Positions 45,538 to 53,855 of a DNA stretch of 64,000 nt are shown one piece after another. The stretch lies in contig NZ_CP034450.1 of the NCBI RefSeq assembly GCF_003952505.1, forward strand, positions 186,001 through 250,000, read 5' to 3'. The stretch comes from Mesorhizobium sp. M4B.F.Ca.ET.058.02.1.1. Its GTDB lineage: Bacteria > Pseudomonadota > Alphaproteobacteria > Rhizobiales > Rhizobiaceae. The first letter of the stretch is position 1. Every line of letters begins with the position of its first letter. The translations under genes were made by a program, and so were the position numbers. Under the pieces are notes generated by a model that saw only the letters and a program-made list of their open reading frames with translations, ran no database searches and was not told the DNA's origin.

Positions 45538-45706
45538 TCGTCGGTTCCGTTTTTGGAGCCAAGAGGGAATGCGGTGAGGGCGAATTCGTCCAATGCCGTG
45601 GCTGCCCCCGCAACTGTGTGCGGTAGTCCTCTCCAAGACCACTGAGGAAATTCCTCGGGAAGGTGGGGAAGGGCGCTGATCCGCGAGCCAGGAGACCTGC
45701 CGGCGA
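45538..45706 (+). promoter_or_regulatory. Cobalamin (B12) riboswitch upstream of cbtBA-cobPO
   Basis: Plus-strand cobalamin riboswitch with landmarks AAGAGGGAATGCGGTG (45561-45576), GTGGCTGCCCCCGCAACTGT (45598-45617), a B12-box-like GACCACTGAGG and the 3' block CGCGAGCCAGGAGACCTGCC (45682-45701). It ends about 50 bases before cbtB. It matches the riboswitch at 1565-1750 block by block, so cobalt uptake and corrinoid genes are under the same ligand control. Confidence 0.93.
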
Positions 45707-45755
45707 CAGAAACGTTGAATTCTATGCCCTCGGGTGGAGGGCGAAAGGACAAGAC

Positions 45756-45935
45756 ATGACGACCGCTTCCGTCTCCCTCGGCACCTCCGTCTCCTCGCAG
45801 TCGCGCTTCATGCAGCTGGCCATGGCCGCGTTGCTCGGCATTTTCGTCGTCGGCTTTGTCGGCTTCTCGCATCTCGATGCCGTCCACAATGCCGCTCACG
45901 ACTACCGCCACTCGATGGCCTTTCCCTGCCACTGA
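45756..45935 (+). CDS. cbtB: Cobalt transporter subunit CbtB
   Basis: 59-residue membrane protein with one helix (LAMAALLGIFVVGFVGF) and a C-terminal His-rich end (HNAAHDYRHSMAFPCH) likely to bind cobalt. CbtB and CbtA form a B12-riboswitch-controlled cobalt uptake system in alphaproteobacteria. The ATG at 45756 has AAAGGAC upstream. cbtA follows after 15 bases. Confidence 0.93.
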   Translation: MTTASVSLGTSVSSQSRFMQLAMAALLGIFVVGFVGFSHLDAVHNAAHDYRHSMAFPCH

Positions 45936-45950
45936 CAAGGGCCTGACATC

Positions 45951-46751
45951 ATGAACCTGTTTCGCAACGTCGTGTTCATCGCGGCGATCGCAGGGCTCGT
46001 GGCCGGCGTTGTTCTCGCTTGCCTGCAGGCCTATGCAACCGTGCCGCTGATCCTCAAGGCCGAAGTCTACGAACAGGCCGGCGGCGGCCATCATCATGAT
46101 CATGCCGCGGCGCCTGCCGAGACCGGCAACGCCATGAGCTCCGCCGCTCCGGCCGGAAATGCCATGAGTTCCGTGGCGCCGGCTCCGGCCGAAGCGGCCG
46201 CGCCAGCGGAAGACGAGGGCTGGGCACCGGCCGACGGCTTCGAGCGTTTCGCCTTCAACGTCGTCGCCAACATCGTCACCGGCATCGGCTTCGCGCTGAT
46301 CCTGGTCGCGGTTTCGGAATTCGCCGGCGGCATCGGCAGCTGGCGCCAGGGCGTGTTCTGGGGGCTCGCCGGCTTTGCCGTGTTCACCCTGGCCCCCGGC
46401 CTCGGCCTGCCGCCGGAACTGCCGGCGATGCCGGCGGCCGAACTCCTGCCGCGCCAGATCTGGTGGACGGCGACAGCGGTCGCGACCGCCGCCGGACTCG
46501 GCCTGATCGCCTTCCGCAAATCGCTGCCGCTGGCGATCCTGGCCGTAGCCCTGATCGTCGCGCCGCACATCGTCGGCGCGCCGCAGCCGGAAAGCTTCAA
46601 GACGCCGATTCCCGAAGGCCTGCATCACCAGTTCGTGGTCGCCGTGACACTCACCGATCTGGTGTTCTGGCTGGTGCTGGGTGCCGCCGTCGGCGTGGTG
46701 CGCGGCCGCTTCACCGGCACGGCCACCAGCCTGCGCGACAGCTTTGCCTGA
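45951..46751 (+). CDS. cbtA: Cobalt transporter subunit CbtA
   Basis: 266-residue membrane protein with about five hydrophobic helices. After the first helix there is a metal-binding stretch GGGHHHDHAAAP and a repetitive Ala/Pro/Met-Ser linker (NAMSSAAPAGNAMSSVAPAP). Conserved GLAGFAVFTLAPGLGLPPEL and ELLPRQIWWTATAVATAAGL blocks identify CbtA. It acts with CbtB in cobalt import. Its 3' end overlaps the likely TTG start of cobP by eight bases. Confidence 0.93.
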   Translation: MNLFRNVVFIAAIAGLVAGVVLACLQAYATVPLILKAEVYEQAGGGHHHDHAAAPAETGNAMSSAAPAGNAMSSVAPAPAEAAAPAEDEGWAPADGFERFAFNVVANIVTGIGFALILVAVSEFAGGIGSWRQGVFWGLAGFAVFTLAPGLGLPPELPAMPAAELLPRQIWWTATAVATAAGLGLIAFRKSLPLAILAVALIVAPHIVGAPQPESFKTPIPEGLHHQFVVAVTLTDLVFWLVLGAAVGVVRGRFTGTATSLRDSFA

Positions 46752-47259
46752 TCGCAGGGGACTGACCTTCATCATCGGCGGTGCGCGCTCCGGCAAGAGC
46801 GCGCATGCCGAAACCCTGGTGACGGCGAGTCCCTCGCCATGGGCTTACATCGCCACCGCGGAAGCCTATGACGATGAGATGCGCGAGCGCATCGCGCTGC
46901 ATCGGGCGCGTCGCGGCGAGGGCTGGGCGACGGTCGACGCGCCGCTCGATCTTGCCGCCGCGATCGAGGCGCTGCCTGACCACGAACCCGTCTTGATCGA
47001 CTGCCTGACTCTGTGGCTGACCAATCATATGCTGGCCGAGCGCGACCTCGATGCGGAATGCCGGCGGCTTGTGGATGTTCTATCGCGGCCGCGCGGGCCG
47101 TGGTTCGTGGTGTCCAACGAGGTTGGCCTGGGCATCGTGCCCGACAATGCGCTGGCGAGGCGGTTTCGCGATGCCGCCGGCCGGCTCAACCAGCAGGTCG
47201 CCGCCGTCGCCGATACGGTGCTGCTGATGGTGGCCGGTCTGCCGCTGAAAGTGAAGTGA
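46744..47259 (+). CDS. cobP: Bifunctional adenosylcobinamide kinase/guanylyltransferase
   Basis: 171-residue P-loop enzyme that phosphorylates adenosylcobinamide and adds GMP, giving AdoCbi-GDP for nucleotide-loop assembly. Walker A is LTFIIGGARSGKSAHAE; the kinase/GTP motifs WAYIATAEAYDDEMRERIAL, LIDCLTLWLTN and FVVSNEVGLGIVP are present. No ATG is available near the family start; I take the TTG at 46744 (giving MPDRRGLTFIIGG), overlapping cbtA, but the ribosome site is weak. Only one base separates it from cobO. Confidence 0.92.
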   Translation: MPDRRGLTFIIGGARSGKSAHAETLVTASPSPWAYIATAEAYDDEMRERIALHRARRGEGWATVDAPLDLAAAIEALPDHEPVLIDCLTLWLTNHMLAERDLDAECRRLVDVLSRPRGPWFVVSNEVGLGIVPDNALARRFRDAAGRLNQQVAAVADTVLLMVAGLPLKVK

Positions 47260-47260
47260 G

Positions 47261-47875
47261 ATGACCGAGACTGATGACAAGGATGCCGAGCGCCATCGCG
47301 CCAAGATGGCCAAGCGCAAGGCTGTTCAGGACGCCGAGGTGGCGGCAAAGACGATCGAGAAGGGACTGCTGATCGTCAACACCGGACCGGGCAAGGGCAA
47401 GACTACGGCCGCCTTCGGGCTGGCGCTCAGGATGCTCGGCTACGGCAAGCGTGTCGGCGTCGTCCAGTTCATCAAGGGCAAATGGCAGACCGGCGAGAAG
47501 GACGCCTTTGCCGCCTTCGGCGACCGCGTCGTGTGGCATGCGATGGGCGAGGGCTTCACCTGGGAGACGCAGGACCTGAAGCGCGACATCGCCGCCGCCG
47601 AGGCTGCCTGGGCAAAAGCACTGGAGCTGATGGCGGATCCGTCGATCAGCCTTGTCGTGCTCGACGAGCTCAACATCGCGCTGCGCTACGACTATCTCGA
47701 TCTGGAAAAGGTCGTTGCCGCGCTGAAGGCGCGCCGTGCTGACCTGCATATCATCGTCACCGGCCGAAACGCCAAGCCGCTGCTGGTCGAGGCGGCCGAT
47801 CTCGTCACCGAAATGGGGCTGACCAAGCATCATTTCTCGGCCGGCGTGAAAGCCCAGCAAGGCATCGAGTTCTGA
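47261..47875 (+). CDS. cobO: Cob(I)yrinic acid a,c-diamide adenosyltransferase
   Basis: 204-residue CobA/CobO-type corrinoid adenosyltransferase that attaches the 5'-deoxyadenosyl group to cob(I)yrinic acid diamide. The P-loop is NTGPGKGKTTAAFGLALRML; further family blocks are GVVQFIKGKWQTGEKDA, LVVLDELNIALRYDYL and HIIVTGRNAKPLL, with the C-terminal HHFSAGVKAQQGIEF. It ends exactly one base before the stop codon of the convergent cobD gene, leaving no space for a separate terminator. Confidence 0.96.
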   Translation: MTETDDKDAERHRAKMAKRKAVQDAEVAAKTIEKGLLIVNTGPGKGKTTAAFGLALRMLGYGKRVGVVQFIKGKWQTGEKDAFAAFGDRVVWHAMGEGFTWETQDLKRDIAAAEAAWAKALELMADPSISLVVLDELNIALRYDYLDLEKVVAALKARRADLHIIVTGRNAKPLLVEAADLVTEMGLTKHHFSAGVKAQQGIEF

Positions 47876-48853
47876 TCACATCGTCAGATAGATCAACAGC
47901 GCCGACAGGATGCCGAACAGCGCGATCAGCAGCCGGTCGGCCACCTGGTAGAGCTTCAGCGCCTGCCTGATGTCGAGGCTTTCCGCCTCGCGCCGGCCGC
48001 CTTCGCCCATGTAGGCATCCTCGACGACGACGCCGCTATAGCTGCGCGGGCCGGCCAGGGCGAGACCCAGCGCGCCGGCCATCGCCGCCTCCGGCCAGCC
48101 GGCATTGGGCGAACGGTGCTTCCTGGCGTCGCGCCGCATGGCCTGCCAGGCGTTGCGGGGGTCCGCGCCCTTGACGAAGAAGGCAGCCAGCACGATCAGC
48201 AGCCCGGTCAGCCGCGATGCCGGCAGGTTGATCCAGTCGTCGAAGCGCGCCGCCGCCCAGCCGAAGGCCTCATGGCGTGGCGTGCGGTGGCCGATCATGG
48301 AATCGGCGGTGTTGGCGGCCTTGTAGGCGACGCCGCCGGCCAGCCCGCAGACCCCGCTCCAGAAGGCCGGTGCGACGATGCCGTCGGAGAAATTCTCGGC
48401 CAGGCTTTCGATCGCCGCGCGGGAAACGCCTGCCTTGTCGAGCTTTTCGGGATCGCGACCGACGATGCGCGAGACGGCGATGCGGCCGAGCGTAAGGCCG
48501 CCGGTGTCGAGCGCGTCGGCCACGGCCTCGACATGCTCGGCCAGGCTCTTCTGCGACATCAGCGACGATGCCAGGATCGCGGTGATGATCAGGCCTACAG
48601 GAAACATCTGCCAGAGCAGGAGCTGCACGGCAAAGGCGATGGCCGCCGGCACCAGTACGATGACAAGCAGAGCCATGACGCCCCGGCGGCGACGCCGAGC
48701 GTCGGAATCAGTGGCGCGGTTGAGCGCGCGATCGAGAAAGGATATCAGCCTGCCGAACCAGGTGACGGGATGGCCGATGGCCCCGAACAGCCAGTCCGGG
48801 TAGCCGAGTGCCCGCTCAATGACCAATGACAGGAAGGCAATCAGTATCGACAT
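47876..48853 (-). CDS. cobD: Adenosylcobinamide-phosphate synthase
   Basis: 325-residue membrane protein of the CbiB/CobD family, which joins adenosylcobyric acid to (R)-1-amino-2-propanol O-2-phosphate. Blocks seen: SLVIERALGYPDWLFGAIGH PVTWFG at the N-terminus (in two pieces), SRIVGRDPEKLDKAGVSRAA, ESLAENFSDGIVAPAFW and RDARKHRSPNAGWPEAAMAG. Several helices are evident. It is on the minus strand inside an otherwise plus-strand cobalamin block. Its ATG overlaps that of cobC on the other strand. Confidence 0.96.
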   Translation of the reverse strand: MSILIAFLSLVIERALGYPDWLFGAIGHPVTWFGRLISFLDRALNRATDSDARRRRRGVMALLVIVLVPAAIAFAVQLLLWQMFPVGLIITAILASSLMSQKSLAEHVEAVADALDTGGLTLGRIAVSRIVGRDPEKLDKAGVSRAAIESLAENFSDGIVAPAFWSGVCGLAGGVAYKAANTADSMIGHRTPRHEAFGWAAARFDDWINLPASRLTGLLIVLAAFFVKGADPRNAWQAMRRDARKHRSPNAGWPEAAMAGALGLALAGPRSYSGVVVEDAYMGEGGRREAESLDIRQALKLYQVADRLLIALFGILSALLIYLTM

Positions 48854-49907
48854 GAAGCTTCTTGATGGAGCGATTGCGGCAGTGGATCACGGCGGATCCC
48901 TTGGCCGGGCGAGCGCGCTCTTCCCTCACGCGCCACGGCCTTTCGTCGATCTCTCGACGGGTATCAATCCGCACTCCTATCCAATTTTCGAATTGCCCGC
49001 CACCACCCTGTCGCGATTGCCGGAAGCGGCGCGGCTCGGCGAACTTCGCGCGGTCGCGGCCAGCGCCTATGGCGCGCCGTCGGCGGCGCATGTGGCGGCC
49101 GCGCCCGGCACGCAGATCCTGCTGCCGCGCGTTGCCTCGCTGCTGAAGCCCGGCAAGGCGCTGGTGCTCGGGCCGACCTATGCCGAGCACAGCCGAGCCG
49201 CCGCCATCGCCGGCCATGCGGCGGCCGAGGTCGATGATGTCGAAGCGCTTACCGAGGCCGACCTCGCCGTCGTCGTCAACCCCAACAATCCGGACGGTCG
49301 CGTCGTTGAGCGCGAAAGACTGCTTCAGCTTGCCGCACGGCTTCGCGCCAGGGGCCGCCTGCTGGTCGTCGACGAGGCGTTCATGGATGTCGGGCCGGCA
49401 GCGGAAAGCCTGGCCGGCGATGTCAGGCAGGGCGGCATTGTCGTGCTGCGTTCCTTCGGCAAGTTCTTCGGCCTTGCCGGCGTCAGGCTCGGCTTCGCGC
49501 TGGCCGACACGCTGACGGTCCAGCGGCTTGAGACGCAACTGGGGCCCTGGGCGGTGGCAGGCCCGGCGCTCGAATACGGCATCCGCGCGCTTGGCGACAC
49601 GCAATGGCAGGCCGCCATGCGTGGGCGGCTGGCGCAGGACGCGGCGCGGCTCGACAAGCTGTTCGCCCGGTTCGGCGCTACCGTGGCCGGCGGCACCACG
49701 TTGTTCCGCTATCTGCGCCTGCCCGAAGCCGCCGGCCTGTTTTCGGCGCTGGGTGAGCGCGGCATCCTGCTCCGGCATTTCGCCCAGCGGCCACAGGTCC
49801 TGCGCGCCGGACTGCCGGGCGATGAGACCGAATGGCAGCGGCTCGAAGCGGCGCTTGCCGACTGGACCTCATTGCGCGAGCATCGGACGAAGGAAACCAG
49901 CCCATGA
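48852..49907 (+). CDS. cobC: L-threonine-O-3-phosphate decarboxylase (CobC)
   Basis: 351-residue class I/II PLP enzyme that makes the aminopropanol phosphate linker for cobalamin. The N-terminal DHGGSLGRASALFP and DLSTGINPHSYP are CobC/CobD-typical; VVVNPNNPDGRVVERE and the PLP lysine segment VVLRSFGKFFGLAGVRLGFA are clear. The ATG at 48852 fits the family start, but it overlaps the cobD start on the opposite strand; an in-frame ATG at 48819 would place the start inside cobD. It is coupled to the downstream phosphatase gene (four-base overlap). Confidence 0.95.
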   Translation: MKLLDGAIAAVDHGGSLGRASALFPHAPRPFVDLSTGINPHSYPIFELPATTLSRLPEAARLGELRAVAASAYGAPSAAHVAAAPGTQILLPRVASLLKPGKALVLGPTYAEHSRAAAIAGHAAAEVDDVEALTEADLAVVVNPNNPDGRVVERERLLQLAARLRARGRLLVVDEAFMDVGPAAESLAGDVRQGGIVVLRSFGKFFGLAGVRLGFALADTLTVQRLETQLGPWAVAGPALEYGIRALGDTQWQAAMRGRLAQDAARLDKLFARFGATVAGGTTLFRYLRLPEAAGLFSALGERGILLRHFAQRPQVLRAGLPGDETEWQRLEAALADWTSLREHRTKETSP

Positions 49908-50412
49908 TCCATGTCTGTTCGCTGTCGAAAGTCGAGGAGACCGTGGCGAGAACCGGCGCGCAGCGCCTGCTGTCGCTGCTTGCCGCCGGCACCGACGTGA
50001 TGCGCCCGGCCTCGATCGCGGCGGAAAACCATCTGCATCTGGTCATGCACGATATTGCCGTCGCGCAGGAGGGCATGACCATGCCGGGCGAGCAGCATGT
50101 CCGCGCGCTGCTCGATTTCGGTTATCGCTGGGATCGGGCAAAGCCGCTCGTCGTGCATTGCTATGCCGGCATCAGCCGGTCGACCGCCTCGGCCTATATC
50201 ATTGCCGCGGCGCTGGCGCCGAAGCGCGACGAGGTCGAGCTGGCGCAGACGCTGCGCGCGCTCTCCCCTCGGCGACCCCCAATCCGCGGTTGATCGCCGT
50301 CGCCGATGCCTTGCTTGGCCGCGATGGCCGCATGATCGCCGCCATCGAAGCGATCGGGCGCGGCGCCGACGCTTTCGAGGGCATACCTTTCGAGTTGAAG
50401 ATCGAAGCCTGA
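49904..50412 (+). pseudogene. Tyrosine-phosphatase-like protein, one-base frameshift near C-terminus
   Basis: Protein of about 168 residues if repaired, with the cysteine-phosphatase P-loop HCYAGISRSTASAYIIAAAL (HCx5R). It begins MIHVCSLSKVEETVARTGAQ. Such proteins are annotated in rhizobia as tyrosine phosphatase-like proteins next to cobC. At the C-run 50265-50268 the frame ends early (stop at 50291-50293), while the expected tail (ATPNPRLIAVADALLGRDGR, then GADAFEGIPFELKIEA) is open in another frame to 50412. One missing C explains it. The catalytic loop is intact in the truncated 129-residue form, so some activity may remain. Confidence 0.8.
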
Positions 50413-50422
50413 ATCCTTCGAG

Positions 50423-51226
50423 TTACGGCAGCCAGTCTGCGAGCTTCGCCTTGCGCACATCCCTGACCAGGCTGATGAACCCGTCGGCCTGATGCTCGGC
50501 GGTCAGCCGGCCCTTGTCGGGCGTGGCGATCGAGGCGTCGCCAACCACACCGTTCGGGTTGAGGTCGCTGGCGATCCAGGCGAAGGCGTGCGTGCCGGTG
50601 TGACGCAGCAGGGCGAATTCCTTCTCGGCGCGGCCGACATTGGAAACGAAGTTGTCGGCCTTGCCCATGTCGACGAGGTCGGGCCGGAAATGCAGCATCA
50701 GCGAGGTCTCGACGTCGCCGCCATGGATGCCCTGGCGGTCCTCAAGCTCGGTATACATGCCCGCCGGACGGCCGAAACGCTGCCAGCTCGTCTTCACCGC
50801 CAGCATTTTGGTCCGCACGCGCAGTTCGCGCGTGATGATGCCCATGATCTCCTCATTGCCGCCATGCGAGTTGACGACGATCAGCTTTCTCACCCCGGCC
50901 CTGGCGATGGACAGGCCGAGCTCGGTCCAGGCATCGACCAGCGTCGTCGCCGGCAGCGTGAGGGTGCCCGGCGCGTGCAGATGTTCATTGGATTTGCCCA
51001 CCGCCTGGACGGGCAGGATACGGATGTCGAGATCGGCGGGCAGGCGGGCGATCACGGTGTCCAGCATGCCATTCATGATCGAGGTGTCGGTCGACACCGG
51101 CAGATGCGGTCCGTGCTGCTCGATCGCCGCCACCGGCAGCACGGCGATCGTGGCTTCCGGATCGATCGTGGCGTATTCGGTGGTCCGGTAGTCGCCCCAC
51201 CACACGCGTCTGTTCGCAACGGTCAT
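50423..51226 (-). CDS. Creatininase family amidohydrolase
   Basis: 267-residue member of the creatininase superfamily (creatinine amidohydrolase, FAPy deaminase, MftE-like). The metal-site motifs match creatininase: VAAIEQHGPHLPVSTDTSI (Glu, His, Asp), VNSHGGNEEI (His) and IHGGDVETSLML (Glu). Family members hydrolyse cyclic amides, so this protein probably opens a ring or cleaves an amide in a nitrogen-compound pathway. ATG at 51226 has GAAGAGG upstream. It faces the same way as the RidA gene and away from the ABC operon. Confidence 0.9.
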   Translation of the reverse strand: MTVANRRVWWGDYRTTEYATIDPEATIAVLPVAAIEQHGPHLPVSTDTSIMNGMLDTVIARLPADLDIRILPVQAVGKSNEHLHAPGTLTLPATTLVDAWTELGLSIARAGVRKLIVVNSHGGNEEIMGIITRELRVRTKMLAVKTSWQRFGRPAGMYTELEDRQGIHGGDVETSLMLHFRPDLVDMGKADNFVSNVGRAEKEFALLRHTGTHAFAWIASDLNPNGVVGDASIATPDKGRLTAEHQADGFISLVRDVRKAKLADWLP

Positions 51227-51282
51227 GTCGTGCCTCTTCAAATCATCGCGCCAGACCTAGCGCGGCTGGCATCGCCTGTCGA

Positions 51283-51666
51283 TCATCCGGCGGCGATCAC
51301 CTCGACCTCGACCTTGAATTCCGGCCGGGCGAAACCGGAGACGATCATCAATGTCGAGGCCGGCGCCGGGCTGGCGAACAGCCGATCGCGCACCTCCATA
51401 TAGGGCCTGAGGAAGGCACGGTCGGTGACATAGGTGTTGATGCGCACGATGTCGGCAAGGCCAAGCCCTGCCTCGCCGAGAATCGCCGCTACGTTTGCGA
51501 AGCAGAGTTCCGCCTGCGCCCCGGCGTCATCCGGAATCTGGTCGTCGGCGGTCATGGCGACCTGGCCTGAACACAGCACCAGACGCTTGCCGGGAGGCAC
51601 TTCGACACCGTGGCTGTAGCGGGCAAAGGGCGGCTTGATCGACTTCGGCGCGAGGAATCGGAACAT
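51283..51666 (-). CDS. RidA family protein
   Basis: 127-residue YjgF/YER057c/UK114 (RidA) protein. Typical members hydrolyse reactive enamines/imines; others in catabolic loci are ring-fission or amidase-like helpers. Seen: LVLCSGQVAMTADDQIPDDA, QAELCFANVAAILGEAGLGL, DIVRINTYVTDRAFLRPYME and the C-terminal FKVEVEVIAAG. I do not see the catalytic Arg of canonical RidA (usually in the IVSG-xxR-P region; here STLMIVSGFARPEFKVEVEV has an Arg in a similar place). The start at 51666 is MFRFLAPKSIKPPF. It is 56 bases upstream of the creatininase-like gene. Confidence 0.9.
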   Translation of the reverse strand: MFRFLAPKSIKPPFARYSHGVEVPPGKRLVLCSGQVAMTADDQIPDDAGAQAELCFANVAAILGEAGLGLADIVRINTYVTDRAFLRPYMEVRDRLFASPAPASTLMIVSGFARPEFKVEVEVIAAG

Positions 51667-51688
51667 GGCAATCTCCTGTCTCAGCCTA

Positions 51689-51737
51689 ATGCATGTCGCC
51701 CAAAAGTGTGCAGCGGTTTTGGGATAACGACATGCAT
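51689..51737. repeat. Palindromic intergenic repeat (copy 2)
   Basis: 49 bases with outer arms ATGCATGTCG / CGACATGCAT and inner arms CCCAAAA / TTTTGGG; inverse-orientation match to 30176-30224. It lies in the divergent region between the RidA gene and the ABC operon. Confidence 0.8.
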
Positions 51738-51747
51738 GAAACAACAA

Positions 51748-51794
51748 CCTAAAGCGCGTCGCATTAGTGCCGTTCAGGCGCGACGGGCTTTAGG
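51748..51794. repeat. Imperfect palindrome CCTAAAGC...GCTTTAGG
   Basis: Arms CCTAAAGCGCGTCGC (51748-51762) and GCGCGACGGGCTTTAGG (51778-51794), ten bases after the previous repeat. CTAAAGCGCGTCGC-type palindromes are common between rhizobial genes. The rest of this 357-base divergent region (to 52023) shows no further gene. Confidence 0.6.
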
Positions 51795-52023
51795 TAAGGC
51801 ACGATCAAAGACGCCTTCAAGATGGCTGTGCCCATCGTCCTTGCGATTATGGACAGGCGTCCAAAAAATAGGCACGATGCCCTTCGTACAGCATGACCCG
51901 TTCGCTCCTCGCAGCGACTGTCGCGCAAGCAGGCGGCCCAGGCGGTGGCATGTGTCTTGCTTCTTGAACCAATGGTGTTGAGCCCGGCGCGCAGCGCGTC
52001 GGAGCAAATTGAGGGTGATGTTC

Positions 52024-53028
52024 ATGGTCGGAAAACGGAAGATTTTGGCGGGCGCTGTCGTCCTGCTTGCGGCGGGCACGCTGGGCGCGGCCGCCAACGA
52101 GAAAGTCACCTTCGGCACCAATTGGCTGGCCGAGCCGGAGCATGGCGGCTACTACCAGGCGGTCGCCGACGGCACCTATGCCGCGTGCGGCCTCGACGTC
52201 ACCATCATGCAGGGCGGCCCGCAGGTCAGCGGCCGGCCGATGCTGCTGGCCGGCAAGATCGATTTCTACATGGGCGGCAACCTTCTGTCGGCCTTCGACG
52301 CCGTGCAGCAGGGCATTCCGATGCGCGTTGTCGCCGCCGACTTCCAGAAGGACCCGCAGGTGATCATGTCCCAGCCGGGGCAGGGGCTGGACAAATGGGA
52401 GGACCTGAAGAACGCCGACCAGTACATCCTCGGCGACGAGGGTGCGCAGACCTTCTTCCAGTGGATGGTGACCGAGCTCGGCTTCGATGCCGCCAAGCGC
52501 GTGCCCTACACGTTCAACCCGGCGCCGTTCATCGCCAACAAGAAGTCGATCCAGCAGGGCTACGTCACCTCGGAACCGTTCGCGGTGCAGAAGGCGGGCG
52601 GCTTCGTGCCGAACCAGTTCCTGCTCGCCGACTATGGCTGGAATACCTACGCGACCACCGTCGAGGTCATGCAGGACACGATCGACAAGCGGCCCGAGGT
52701 GGTGCAGTGCTTCGTCGATGGCTCGGCCAAGGGCTGGTACAACTATCTCTACGGCGACAACAAGGCCGCCAACGACCTGATCAAGAAGGACAATCCGGAT
52801 ATGACGGATGAGCAGATCGCCTTCTCGATCGAGCAGCTGAAGAAGTTCGGCGTGGTCGATTCCGGCGATACCGAAAAGCTCGGCATCGGCGCCATGACGG
52901 AAGCGCGTATCCAGAGCTTCTACGACAAGATGGTCAAGGCCAAGGTGGCGCAGCCGGGCATCGACATCAAGAAGGCCTATACGCTGGCCTTCATCAACAA
53001 GGGCGTCGGGCTGGACCTGAAGAAGTAA
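52024..53028 (+). CDS. ABC transporter substrate-binding protein (NMT1/THI5-like)
   Basis: 334-residue periplasmic binding protein of the NMT1/THI5/SsuA group (NitT/TauT-type importers). It has a signal peptide (KRKILAGAVVLLAAGTLGAA) and then VTFGTNWLAEPEHGGYYQAV, the typical first strand and ligand loop; AGKIDFYMGGNLLSAFDAVQ follows. Members bind nitrogen or sulfur organics such as pyrimidine precursors, taurine or cytosine-like compounds. The ATG at 52024 is chosen because GAGGG is eight bases upstream; an ATG at 52018 and a TTG at 52009 are also in frame. First gene of the plus-strand catabolic operon. Confidence 0.92.
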   Translation: MVGKRKILAGAVVLLAAGTLGAAANEKVTFGTNWLAEPEHGGYYQAVADGTYAACGLDVTIMQGGPQVSGRPMLLAGKIDFYMGGNLLSAFDAVQQGIPMRVVAADFQKDPQVIMSQPGQGLDKWEDLKNADQYILGDEGAQTFFQWMVTELGFDAAKRVPYTFNPAPFIANKKSIQQGYVTSEPFAVQKAGGFVPNQFLLADYGWNTYATTVEVMQDTIDKRPEVVQCFVDGSAKGWYNYLYGDNKAANDLIKKDNPDMTDEQIAFSIEQLKKFGVVDSGDTEKLGIGAMTEARIQSFYDKMVKAKVAQPGIDIKKAYTLAFINKGVGLDLKK

Positions 53029-53030
53029 CC

Positions 53031-53855
53031 GTGAAGCTGGAAAAAGTGGCGCAGGCGCCGGCAACGGCATCGGGCGAAGGCCCGATGCTCTTGGCGCTGC
53101 GCAATGTCGGCAAGGCCTTTTCCAACGGTGTGACGGCGCTGAGCGACGTTGACCTGACAATCCGGGAAGGCGACTTCCTCAGCCTGCTCGGACCGTCGGG
53201 CTGCGGCAAGTCGACGGCTCTGCGGCTTATTGCCGGCCTGTCGACGCCGACCTCGGGGCTGCTCGACTGGCGCGGCAATATCGACCGGTCGAACATCGGA
53301 TTTGTCTTCCAGGAGCCGACGCTGCTGCCCTGGGCGAGCGTCTTCGACAATGTCTGGCTGCCGCTCAGGCTGAAGGGCGTGTCGCGCGCCAAGGCGGCAC
53401 CTGCGGTGATGGCAATGCTGGCGCGCGTGCATCTCAACGGCTTCGAAAATGCCGTGCCGCGCGAGCTCTCCGGCGGCATGAAGATGCGTGTCTCGATCGC
53501 GCGGGCCATGGTGACCAAACCGCGCATCCTTTTGATGGACGAACCGTTCGCGGCGCTCGACGAGATCACCCGCTTCAAGCTCAACAACGACCTTCTGGAA
53601 CTGTGGCAGGACGAGCGTTTCACCGTCGTCTTCGTCACCCACAGCGTCTTCGAGAGCGTGTTTCTGTCCAGCCGCGTGGTGGTGATGGCGGCGCGGCCGG
53701 GCCGCGTTTACGGAGAGCTTGCAGTCGACGCGCCCTATCCGCGCGACGAGGCGTTCCGCACCTCGCCCGACTATGCCGCGCTCTGCCGCCAGGCGTCCGA
53801 CGTGCTGGTCAGCGCCATCAACTCAACCGCTGGACCGCACCATGACGGCCATTGA
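53031..53855 (+). CDS. ABC transporter ATP-binding protein (NitT/TauT type)
   Basis: 274-residue ABC ATPase. Walker A LLGPSGCGKSTALRLIAG, Q-loop VFQEPTLLPWASVFDNVWLP, signature ELSGGMKMRVSIARAMVTKP, Walker B ILLMDEPFAALDEITR and switch His FVTHSVFESVFLSSR are all present. FQEPTLLPW is typical of the nitrate/taurine/thiamine-precursor subfamily. The GTG at 53031 starts three bases after the binding protein stop. It overlaps the permease gene by 14 bases. Confidence 0.93.
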   Translation: MKLEKVAQAPATASGEGPMLLALRNVGKAFSNGVTALSDVDLTIREGDFLSLLGPSGCGKSTALRLIAGLSTPTSGLLDWRGNIDRSNIGFVFQEPTLLPWASVFDNVWLPLRLKGVSRAKAAPAVMAMLARVHLNGFENAVPRELSGGMKMRVSIARAMVTKPRILLMDEPFAALDEITRFKLNNDLLELWQDERFTVVFVTHSVFESVFLSSRVVVMAARPGRVYGELAVDAPYPRDEAFRTSPDYAALCRQASDVLVSAINSTAGPHHDGH

